Positions 19,859-27,358 of a stretch of 64,000 nt of DNA are shown here, one piece after another. The notes below the pieces were generated by a model. The model saw only the letters and a list, made by a program, of their open reading frames with translations. It was not told where the DNA came from and did no database searches. The translations under genes were made by a program, and so were the position numbers. This stretch comes from Anaerolineales bacterium UBA2200 (lineage in GTDB: Bacteria > Chloroflexota > Anaerolineae > UBA2200). How positions within the stretch are numbered: position 1 is the stretch's first letter; each line of letters starts with the position of its first letter. The stretch lies in assembly GCA_002327925.1 (NCBI GenBank), contig DCVA01000042.1, positions 157,928 to 221,927 of the forward strand, in the 5' to 3' direction.

Positions 19859-19890
19859 CCGCCGGCCCCCAGAGGGGCCGGCGGCTTTCT
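19859..19890 (+). terminator. Rho-independent terminator of the heat-shock operon
   Basis: An 11-bp stem (CCGCCGGCCCC / GGGGCCGGCGG) with loop CAGA is followed by CTTTCTCTCT. It lies between clpC and the convergent kinase gene and could serve both strands. Confidence 0.85.
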
Positions 19891-19896
19891 CTCTGA

Positions 19897-20826
19897 CTAG
19901 ATCACGAGCTGATCGTAGAGTCTCTCGAGGCTCATATCGGGGCACACGGTCTCAGGGCAGCGCAGAGTGAGGGTGGCGGCGGAGACACCGAGCCGCATCG
20001 CCTCGTCCAGAGGCAGGCCGTTTACCAGGCCATACACAACGGCGGCAGTCAGAGCGTCGCCCGCGCCGGTATAGTCCACAACCTCACAGCGGATGGCTGG
20101 GATGTAACCACTTCCTCGTGAGCTGGCGTAGCAGAGGCCCTCTTCACCCAGAGTGATCACTGCCAGCCCTACGCCGAGGGCCACCAGCTCCTGCGCCGCT
20201 GCGGTCGCCTCGGCACGACCCTTCACGACGCGGCCCAGAAGCAGTCCTGCCTCGGTCTCGTTGGGAGTGAGGATCGCCAGGTCACCCAGGTGTTTCTTCA
20301 GGCGGGGGGCTAGCGTGGCCGATGTAGGGTCGATCGCCACAGGGATATTGTTGCGACGCGCAGCACGGATGGCCGCAGCGAGCACGGGGGGCGCGAGGTT
20401 TGCGTCGAGGGCCAGCACAGTGGCGTCGCGAAAGAGCTGACTGTGGCTCTGAATCAGCGCAGGAGTGATGGAGTCCAGAATGCCCATCTCGTCCACGGCG
20501 AAGGTCTTGCTGCCTCGCTCATCGAGAATGGCCATGTAGGCGGCAGAGTGCTCGCCAACCACTGCCACGTGAGTTACGTCCACGCCAGAGCTGGCGGTGC
20601 GCTCCAGGATTGTCTTGCCAAAGCTATCGTTTCCAACGGCAGAGATGAGCACGACAGATTGGCCCAGGCGGGCAAGATTCTCGGCCACATTGCGGGCGAC
20701 CCCGCCGAAGCTGACTTTGATGGCACCGGGGACGGAGCTTCCCAGCTGCAGACCCTTCTGGGCTCGTCCCTTTACGTCGACAGTCGCTGCTCCGATTACC
20801 AGAATGTGGGAGCCTTGCGTGCTCAT
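19897..20826 (-). CDS. PfkB-family carbohydrate kinase
   Basis: A cytoplasmic ribokinase-fold sugar or nucleoside kinase of 309 residues. The glycine-rich N-terminal signature (FGGVARNVAENLARLG) and the C-terminal catalytic signature with the anion hole (DYTGAGDALTAAVVYGL) are intact. The substrate could be a pentose, pseudouridine or fructose derivative; the ARNVAENLARLG motif resembles the pseudouridine-kinase/ribokinase branch, but this cannot be settled by eye. It follows a small membrane protein gene on the minus strand. Confidence 0.88.
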   Translation of the reverse strand: MSTQGSHILVIGAATVDVKGRAQKGLQLGSSVPGAIKVSFGGVARNVAENLARLGQSVVLISAVGNDSFGKTILERTASSGVDVTHVAVVGEHSAAYMAILDERGSKTFAVDEMGILDSITPALIQSHSQLFRDATVLALDANLAPPVLAAAIRAARRNNIPVAIDPTSATLAPRLKKHLGDLAILTPNETEAGLLLGRVVKGRAEATAAAQELVALGVGLAVITLGEEGLCYASSRGSGYIPAIRCEVVDYTGAGDALTAAVVYGLVNGLPLDEAMRLGVSAATLTLRCPETVCPDMSLERLYDQLVI

Positions 20827-20853
20827 TCGCCCTCCTCGGGGAACTGCAGCAGC

Positions 20854-21225
20854 CTATGACCCCGCCGCAGCCCGGATGGCAGAGCTGAGCAGGGTTTGCC
20901 AGCCGATGCCGTAGGTGAATACAGTGGCAAACTGGACCAGCTCTTCCTTCTCACCGTTCATCTTCTGGGTGTCTATGGCGCCCGGGAGCAGCACAAGACC
21001 GACGATGAAGGCAAAAACGAGTGAGAGCACGTCCGGCCGCCAAGACTGACCTGCCCGGTAGGAGTCCAGGAAGCTGCTGGCGACGTTACCGAATACGAGC
21101 GTTCCATAGAGGGCCAGTTGCCTGCCGATTGGAAGCCGAATGGCGGTTACAGGTGCAGCGTCTTTGGCGGCAAACTCGGGGGCACTGAGTCCTAACCGCA
21201 GGGGATTGATCAGCCAACCACTCAT
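20854..21225 (-). CDS. Small hypothetical membrane protein
   Basis: A protein of about 123 residues with two likely membrane helices (QLALYGTLVFGNVASSFL and LSLVFAFIVGLVLLPGAI) and a soluble C-terminus. No family is recognised. The ATG is chosen because GGAGG lies six bases before it; an upstream in-frame start lacks a site. It sits 28 bases before the PfkB kinase gene, so the two are probably co-transcribed. Confidence 0.65.
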   Translation of the reverse strand: MSGWLINPLRLGLSAPEFAAKDAAPVTAIRLPIGRQLALYGTLVFGNVASSFLDSYRAGQSWRPDVLSLVFAFIVGLVLLPGAIDTQKMNGEKEELVQFATVFTYGIGWQTLLSSAIRAAAGS

Positions 21226-21350
21226 ATCTGACCTCCTGTCAAGTCCTGGCTCCAAGTATACACCCTCGGGGAGGCGATGGCCAAAAGCCCTCAGCGACCC
21301 GGCCGCGCCGATAGGGGGTGCCTGGTTGACCCCGGAGCCAGGAGCACCCG

Positions 21351-23195
21351 TCAGAGTCGCTCCTTGACCCTTTCAGCCGCCTCACGCGTCATTCCGGTCA
21401 CGCTGGCCAGTTCCTCAATGGACGCCTGGCGGATGGCTTCCAGGGAGCGGAAGCGCTTCAGCAGCCCGGTGCGGCGCTTGTCACCGATTCCCGGGATCTC
21501 GTCCAGTCTGGACCTCAGCCCGGCTTTGGTGCGCAGTTTCCGGTGGTATCCAATGGCGAAGCGGTGTGCCTCGTCCCTCACGCGCTGGAGCAGGTAGAGT
21601 CCCTCCGAGTCGCGCGGGATGGGCAGCGGGTCGGGACGTCCTGGGGCAAAGACCTCCTCCTGCTGCTTGGCCAGGCCAATGGCCGGGATGCCTGCGACGC
21701 CCAGCTCTGCCATCGCCTCAAGCGCGGCATTCAGCTGCCCCTTGCCGCCATCGACGATGAGCAGGTCGGGCAATATGCCCCAGCCTCCTGCTTCCGGATC
21801 GGCTGGTTGCTGCTCCTGCCCCGCTCGCTTGAATCGACGCCGAAGCACTTCCTGCAGCATGGCATAGTCGTCGGCCCCGGCAACGCTCTTGATCTGGAAC
21901 CGTCGGTACTCACTCTTGCGGGCAACCCCCTTGACAAAGACGACCATGCTGCCGGTCGCGGCTCGACCCTGGATGTTGGAGATGTCGTAGCACTCGATAC
22001 GGGTGGGAGCCATGTCAAGCTTCAGGTACTTCTGCAGGTCGCTTAGCGCAGTGACCTGGCGAGCCTGGTCGGCGGCCCATTGGGCGCGCAGGTTGGCGAG
22101 GGTCTCGGCCGCATTCTCAGCGGCCATTTGCACAAGCTCGCGTCGCTTGCCCCGTTGCGGAACAAGCAAGGCAACTTTCGTGCCGCGCTTGCGTCGCAGC
22201 CACTCCTCGATCACCATTGCCTCGCCCACTCCGTGTTGCAGCAGGATGGCCGGCGGCACGTAGGCCGCTTCGTCGTAGAACTGCTTGACAAAGGAGCCCA
22301 TGATCTCCAGGTCGTTCTCATCCTGCGTGCCTGTGAGTACAAAATACTCACGGCCGATGAGCTTGCCACGCCGGATGAAGAAGGTCTGTACGCAGGCCTG
22401 GCCGTCTTCGCGGGCGAAGGCAATCACGTCCTGGTCGGACTCGGCCGCACTGACGATCTTTTGTTTCTCGATGACCTTGTGCAGTGCTTGGATCTGGTCT
22501 CGCAGCGTCGCAGCTCGCTCATAGTCCATCTTCCGCGCCGCCTCATCCATGGAGTGCTGCAGGTCCGCGACAATGCGTTCCTGCTTTCCTTCGAGGAAGA
22601 GAATGATCTGGCTGATCAGGCCGCGGTAATCCTGGCGTGAGACAGCGCCGATGCATGGTGCCGCGCAACGGCCCAGATGGTGATACAGGCAGGCGCGCTT
22701 GTCTTTTCCCGTGATTTCACGCTTGCAGGTCAGATACGGGAACAACTTGCGCAACAGCTCCATGGTCTGGAACACGGCCTTGGAAGAGGTGAAGGGTCCA
22801 AAGTAGCGCGCCCCGTCTGGTTGCATATGCCGCACGGTGAAGATGCGAGGATAATCGTCCTGGAGGCTGATCTTGATGTACGGGTACTGCTTGTCGTCCT
22901 TCAGACGTACGTTATAGTGAGGTCGGTGCTTCTTGATGAGGTTGCACTCGAGGATGAGTGCTTCCAACTCTGAACCTGTGACGATGAATTCCAGGTCCGC
23001 AACGTGTTCCACCAGCCGACGCACTTTCGGAGGGTGGCCGGCGGGGGAGTGGAAGTAGGAGCGGACGCGGTTGCGCAGGTTGATGGCTTTGCCAACGTAG
23101 ATCACCTGGCCGTTGGCGTCCTTCATGTAGTAGACGCCCGGCTTTGTGGGCAAAGCGTTCAACCGCTCATTGAGCTGTGCCTGATCCATGATCAC
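21351..23195 (-). CDS. uvrC: Excinuclease ABC subunit C
   Basis: UvrC makes the dual incisions in nucleotide excision repair. It has the N-terminal GIY-YIG nuclease (TKPGVYYMKDANGQVIYVGKA), a UVR motif near residue 210 (DEAARKMDYERAATLRDQI), the RNase-H-like C-terminal nuclease (ECYDISNIQGRAATGSMVVF) and terminal helix-hairpin-helix motifs. Length 614 residues, normal. It lies 9 bases downstream of the DUF4126 gene. Confidence 0.97.
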   Translation of the reverse strand: MIMDQAQLNERLNALPTKPGVYYMKDANGQVIYVGKAINLRNRVRSYFHSPAGHPPKVRRLVEHVADLEFIVTGSELEALILECNLIKKHRPHYNVRLKDDKQYPYIKISLQDDYPRIFTVRHMQPDGARYFGPFTSSKAVFQTMELLRKLFPYLTCKREITGKDKRACLYHHLGRCAAPCIGAVSRQDYRGLISQIILFLEGKQERIVADLQHSMDEAARKMDYERAATLRDQIQALHKVIEKQKIVSAAESDQDVIAFAREDGQACVQTFFIRRGKLIGREYFVLTGTQDENDLEIMGSFVKQFYDEAAYVPPAILLQHGVGEAMVIEEWLRRKRGTKVALLVPQRGKRRELVQMAAENAAETLANLRAQWAADQARQVTALSDLQKYLKLDMAPTRIECYDISNIQGRAATGSMVVFVKGVARKSEYRRFQIKSVAGADDYAMLQEVLRRRFKRAGQEQQPADPEAGGWGILPDLLIVDGGKGQLNAALEAMAELGVAGIPAIGLAKQQEEVFAPGRPDPLPIPRDSEGLYLLQRVRDEAHRFAIGYHRKLRTKAGLRSRLDEIPGIGDKRRTGLLKRFRSLEAIRQASIEELASVTGMTREAAERVKERL

Positions 23196-23204
23196 AGTCC
23201 GAGG

Positions 23205-23765
23205 CTAGAACGTGGCCTCAGTACGCCTCAGCCGTGTCACGAGAAACCAGATGCCGAGCACGATGAACACCAGGGCCAGCAGGGGCGTGAGTATGGACAC
23301 CAGGGAAACGGTCCCCGAAACCACGTCCTCGGCAGTGCTCACTGCCGGGTCTCCCACGCCAGCCGTTACGGCAGTGATGATCGGTCGGGCAACGGTCTTG
23401 GCGGCGTGCACTGTTCCCGCAACCAGCAGGCCACACAGCAGGGCAAGGGCCGGGTGGATGTCCGTGATCACCCTGGTGCTTGCGGCAAAGAGGATGGCTC
23501 CGGCCACGGGTCGCGCCACAGACTGAGCCAAGTTGTATACTGTGTCAACGGCCGGGATCTTGTCGGCTACGACCTCCACCAGTGCCAGAGCCGCCAGAGC
23601 TCCAATGACCCAGCCGTTCGTCAACGTGTCGTAGGGGGCGTTCAGGCGAATCAGGTCCGTGAAGCGGGCCATCAAGGCCACGATCAGCAGGGGAATGTAG
23701 GCATTCAGACCTGCGGATACAGACAGACCAAAACCGGTCAGGATGTTGGAGAGTATCTCAACCAT
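23205..23765 (-). CDS. DUF4126 family membrane protein
   Basis: A 186-residue protein with four to five hydrophobic helices, starting VEILSNILTGFGLSVSAGLN followed by AYIPLLIVALMARF, the conserved N-terminal block of DUF4126. The middle AARPVAGAILFAAST-like region and the late helix near LTPLLALVFIVLGIWFLV also fit. Function unknown. It is the first gene of the uvrC transcription unit; a TATAAT on the minus strand (23818-23813) lies about 48 bases before its start. Confidence 0.85.
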   Translation of the reverse strand: MVEILSNILTGFGLSVSAGLNAYIPLLIVALMARFTDLIRLNAPYDTLTNGWVIGALAALALVEVVADKIPAVDTVYNLAQSVARPVAGAILFAASTRVITDIHPALALLCGLLVAGTVHAAKTVARPIITAVTAGVGDPAVSTAEDVVSGTVSLVSILTPLLALVFIVLGIWFLVTRLRRTEATF

Positions 23766-23833
23766 CTTTCCGTTCCTTCCTCCGAACAGGGTCGGTGGAT
23801 TACATCTGGGAGATTATACCACCAGGGAGTGTT

Positions 23834-23863
23834 TTGGGGAAAGGTCGCGCATGGGGCTATAAT
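23834..23863 (+). promoter_or_regulatory. Promoter of xpt-guaA
   Basis: A perfect TATAAT (23858-23863) is preceded after 18 bases by a weak -35, TTGGGG (23834-23839). It is 33 bases before the xpt start and divergent from a second TATAAT facing DUF4126/uvrC. No purine-riboswitch core is visible in this 130-base gap. Confidence 0.6.
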
Positions 23864-23895
23864 CATCATTCATCAAGTGGAGGCGGGGGCGACCA

Positions 23896-24468
23896 ATGCT
23901 CGAGCTAAGAGATCGAATCGCACGGGAAGGTCAGAACCTGGGGCGCGGGATCCTCAAGGTGGACAGCTTCATCAATCATCAAGTCGACGCACGGCTGATG
24001 ATGGACGTGGGCGAGGAGTTGGGGAGACGCTTCGCGGCCGCCAGACCGACCAAAGTGCTCACGGCGGAGATCTCTGGAATCGCCCCGGCGCTGACCACGG
24101 CCCTCGCCCTGGGCGTGCCAGTTGTCTATGCGCGCAAGACCAAGCCCATTACGATGCCCGAGCAGGTCTTTCGCGACTCGGCTCCATCGCACACGAAGGG
24201 GCACCTGGTGGAGCTGCTGGTCTCCCCGGAGGTGCTCGGCAGTGCCGACCGGGTGCTGATCGTGGACGACTTTCTGGCCACCGGCCAGACCATCGCGGCA
24301 CTGGCCAGGATTGTGGCACAGAGCGGCGCAGGTCTGGTAGGAGTGGGCACGGTGATCGAAAAGACTTTCGAAGGGGGACGTGAGCTGCTGGCCGGGCAGT
24401 ACTCTGTCCCTGTCGAGTCCCTGGTCATCATTCGTGACATGAGCGAAGGTCGGATCGTTTTTGGCTGA
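23896..24468 (+). CDS. xpt: Xanthine phosphoribosyltransferase
   Basis: Purine salvage enzyme converting xanthine and PRPP to XMP. The 190-residue protein starts ELRDRIAREGQNLGRGILKVDSF, close to Bacillus-type Xpt. It has the PRPP-binding loop VLIVDDFLATGQT and the K-rich KTKPITMPEQVF segment. The product XMP is the substrate of GuaA, encoded directly downstream, so the pair forms a xanthine-to-GMP route. Confidence 0.94.
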   Translation: MLELRDRIAREGQNLGRGILKVDSFINHQVDARLMMDVGEELGRRFAAARPTKVLTAEISGIAPALTTALALGVPVVYARKTKPITMPEQVFRDSAPSHTKGHLVELLVSPEVLGSADRVLIVDDFLATGQTIAALARIVAQSGAGLVGVGTVIEKTFEGGRELLAGQYSVPVESLVIIRDMSEGRIVFG

Positions 24469-24484
24469 TCTCCCGGGAGGCGGG

Positions 24485-26098
24485 GTGGGCAAACATCGCC
24501 CTGAAGAAACACACAATCCCAGACCCATCGATGCCGAAGAGACAGTCGCCATCCTCGATTTCGGTTCGCAGTACAGCCAGCTGATCGCTCGACGAGTTCG
24601 TGAGTGCGGGGTGTTCTGCAGACTGTTTCGCCACGATGCGACCGTCGAAGAGCTGCGTTCCATCTCACCGGTCGGGCTGATCCTGTCCGGTGGCCCTTCC
24701 AGCGTCTATGCCCTGGGCGCTCCCCGACTGCCGGTTCATATCCCGGAGTGGGATGTTCCCGTTCTGGGCATTTGCTATGGTATGCAACTGCTCGCACAGC
24801 AGCTCGGGGGTCAGGTGCTGGCATCCGACCGCCGGGAGTACGGACCGGCGGAGTTGATTGTGTGCGGCCCCCCGGATGCGCTGTTCGCTGGTTTGCCGGA
24901 GCGGCTCAAGGTATGGATGAGCCACGGCGACCGGGTTCAGACCCTGCCTTCTGGATTTCGACACATTGCGAGTACCCAGAGCGCCCCCTTTGCCGCGTGT
25001 GCCGATACACAGCGCCGCATCTACGGCCTGCAGTTCCACCCGGAAGTCGTCCAGACTCCGCTGGGCGGGGAGATTTTGCGCAATTTCCTGTATCGCATCT
25101 GTGGGTGCCACGGGACCTGGCGGCCAGAGGCCTTTGTTGCCCGCGCCGTGGCGGAGATACGGAGTCAGGTAGGTGACCGGCACGCAATCTGCGCCCTTTC
25201 CGGAGGCGTGGACTCCATGGTTGCAGCCACGCTCGTACAACGGGCCATCGGCGACCGCCTGACTTGTGTCTTTGTCGATCATGGCCTGCTTCGCCTGGAC
25301 GAGGCCAGGCGCTGCTTGGCCCTGTTCGAAACGCTGGGACTGAGCGTGGTCCCGATTGACGCGTCGGTCCGCTTCCTTCAGGCACTGCGTGGGGTTGTGG
25401 ATCCGGAGGAGAAGCGACGCATCATCGGCCGGGAGTTTGTTCGTGTGTTCGAGGCCGAAGCCCGGCGCATGGAAGACGCCGCGGCCCCCGAAGGCGGACC
25501 GCGATTCCCCTTCCTTGTTCAGGGGACCCTCTACCCCGATGTCATCGAGAGCAACGCCGCCGATACTCAGGCCGCTGCCCGCATCAAGACGCACCACAAC
25601 GTCGGCGGCCTACCGGACGACATGAAGCTGAAACTCGTCGAACCACTACGTTACCTGTTCAAGGACGAGGTGCGACGAATCGGCATGGAGTTGGGCCTGC
25701 CGGACGAGGCGGTCTTTCGCCAGCCTTTTCCCGGCCCCGGGCTGGCGGTCCGCCTGATAGGCGAGGTCACACAAGAGCGACTGGATGTTCTGCGTGCTGC
25801 AGATGCCATAGTGACCGGAGAGGTCGCCGCTGCGGGCCTGTCGAAAGAGGTCTGGCAGTACTTTGCCGTGCTCACCCCGGTTCGAAGCGTTGGCGTGATG
25901 GGCGATGATCGCTCCTATGCCAACGTTGTCGCGGTGCGAGCGGTTGTCAGCACCGATGGAATGACGGCCGATTGGGCACGCCTTCCGGCGGATCTACTTG
26001 AGAGGATCTCCAGTAGAATCGTCAATGAGGTTCCCGGCGTGAACCGCGTTGTGTACGATATCACCAGCAAACCGCCGTCGACCATCGAATGGGAGTAA
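24485..26098 (+). CDS. guaA: GMP synthase (glutamine-hydrolysing)
   Basis: It converts XMP to GMP with glutamine and ATP. The class-I glutaminase has GICYGMQ with the nucleophilic cysteine and LQFHPEV with the catalytic histidine. The ATP-pyrophosphatase domain has the P-loop ALSGGVDSMVAA, and the dimerisation domain ends SKPPSTIEWE. The GTG after GGGAGG is preferred (537 residues); a TTG 24 bases upstream overlapping xpt would add eight residues. In this protein the usual TQLIARR appears as YSQLIARR. Stop and next start are separated by three bases, so sbcD is co-transcribed. Confidence 0.95.
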   Translation: MGKHRPEETHNPRPIDAEETVAILDFGSQYSQLIARRVRECGVFCRLFRHDATVEELRSISPVGLILSGGPSSVYALGAPRLPVHIPEWDVPVLGICYGMQLLAQQLGGQVLASDRREYGPAELIVCGPPDALFAGLPERLKVWMSHGDRVQTLPSGFRHIASTQSAPFAACADTQRRIYGLQFHPEVVQTPLGGEILRNFLYRICGCHGTWRPEAFVARAVAEIRSQVGDRHAICALSGGVDSMVAATLVQRAIGDRLTCVFVDHGLLRLDEARRCLALFETLGLSVVPIDASVRFLQALRGVVDPEEKRRIIGREFVRVFEAEARRMEDAAAPEGGPRFPFLVQGTLYPDVIESNAADTQAAARIKTHHNVGGLPDDMKLKLVEPLRYLFKDEVRRIGMELGLPDEAVFRQPFPGPGLAVRLIGEVTQERLDVLRAADAIVTGEVAAAGLSKEVWQYFAVLTPVRSVGVMGDDRSYANVVAVRAVVSTDGMTADWARLPADLLERISSRIVNEVPGVNRVVYDITSKPPSTIEWE

Positions 26099-26101
26099 GC
26101 T

Positions 26102-27316
26102 GTGATTCGGGTCCTGCATTTCGCTGACCTGCACCTGGGAGTGGAGAACTATGGCCGGATCGATCCGAGCACAGGCCTGCACTCCCGTTTGCTGGATTTC
26201 CTGCGCTCGTTTGATGAGCTTGTTGAATACGCCCTGACAGAGCAGGTTGACCTGGTCCTATTCGCGGGCGATGCCTACAAGAGCCGCGATCCGACCCCTA
26301 CTCAGCAGAGGGAATTCGCCTCGCGCATTCACAGGCTGACCTCGGCCGGCATCCCGGTCTTCTTGCTGGCCGGCAACCATGATCTGCCAGGTGCTTCCGG
26401 GCGAGCCAACACGCTGGACATCTTTGCTGCGCTGGAGGTGCCTGGGGTGTGGGTGGGTCGGACTCTGGGCACGCACATCGTTCCCACTCGCGCTGGCCCT
26501 GTTCAGGTGATGGCTGTGCCCTGGCTGACACGCAGTTTCGTGCTGAAGCGTGAGCCGATGCGAGGGCGCTCCCTGGAGGAGATTGACGAGCTGACCGTCG
26601 GCTTGCTGGATCAACTGCTTGTGGACGAGGTGGCCCGGCTTCGGCCGGACCTACCTACAGTCGTTGCCGTTCACGGTGCGGTAATGGGGGCAACGTACGG
26701 TTCGGAGCGCGGCGTCATGCTGGGGCACGAGCTGCTCCTGCCCCGGGGACTGCTTCGGAACCCGGCCTTTGACTATGTGGCTCTCGGTCACATTCACCGT
26801 CACCAGAAACTCGAAGGCTTGCCGCTCACTGTGTACAGCGGCAGCCTTGACCGCGTGGACTTCGGCGAAGAGACCGAGGCAAAGGGTTTTGTGATCGCCG
26901 AAGTACAAAAAGGTGGGGCCAGTTTCGATTTTGTGCCTTTGAAGAGCACACGACGGTTTCTGACTGTGGAGCTTACTGCTGAAGGAGAGGACCCGACGGC
27001 CCAGGTACGGGAGGAACTGTCGAAGCACGACCTTTCTGGCGCAATCGTCAAGCTGGTTATCCACACCAACTCTGAAAAGAACGCGCTCCTGCGCGATCCC
27101 GAAATTCAGGGCGTGATGGAAAGCGCATTCAAGGTGGCGGCCGTGGTCAGGGACGTCAAGAGAGAAACGCGTATCCGGCTGGGCGTGGATCAGAACATCG
27201 AACAGATGGCCCCGCTTGAAGTGCTGGAGAAGTATCTGCGTCAGGCCAGAGAGATGCCGGAGCACCTCGTGCGCAGGCTCGTCGAGCTCGCAACGACCAT
27301 TGTCGGCCCGGAGTGA
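26102..27316 (+). CDS. sbcD: DNA repair exonuclease SbcD/Mre11-like
   Basis: A calcineurin-like phosphoesterase acting on DNA ends. Motifs are DLH at residues 9-11, FAGDAYKS, GNHD, VAVHG and LGHIH, in the order of the SbcD/Mre11 nuclease. Length 404 residues. The partner ATPase SbcC is normally adjacent but is not found here; the next gene is an unrelated membrane protein. The GTG start is accepted because it is 3 bases past the guaA stop and begins the first beta strand (IRVLHFADLHLG). Confidence 0.9.
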   Translation: MIRVLHFADLHLGVENYGRIDPSTGLHSRLLDFLRSFDELVEYALTEQVDLVLFAGDAYKSRDPTPTQQREFASRIHRLTSAGIPVFLLAGNHDLPGASGRANTLDIFAALEVPGVWVGRTLGTHIVPTRAGPVQVMAVPWLTRSFVLKREPMRGRSLEEIDELTVGLLDQLLVDEVARLRPDLPTVVAVHGAVMGATYGSERGVMLGHELLLPRGLLRNPAFDYVALGHIHRHQKLEGLPLTVYSGSLDRVDFGEETEAKGFVIAEVQKGGASFDFVPLKSTRRFLTVELTAEGEDPTAQVREELSKHDLSGAIVKLVIHTNSEKNALLRDPEIQGVMESAFKVAAVVRDVKRETRIRLGVDQNIEQMAPLEVLEKYLRQAREMPEHLVRRLVELATTIVGPE

Positions 27317-27358
27317 GCGGGTAACCGGGCACTGTGATTAACCGGAAGGGAGATTCGC

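Noticed and set aside
23766..23895. Purine riboswitch before xpt
   Set aside because: No conserved three-way junction core or terminator hairpin is seen; only a promoter and a short leader.
23004..24383. A 459-codon plus-strand frame over uvrC, DUF4126 and xpt
   Set aside because: It is antisense to uvrC and DUF4126 and out of frame with xpt; the sequence is low-complexity with no family.
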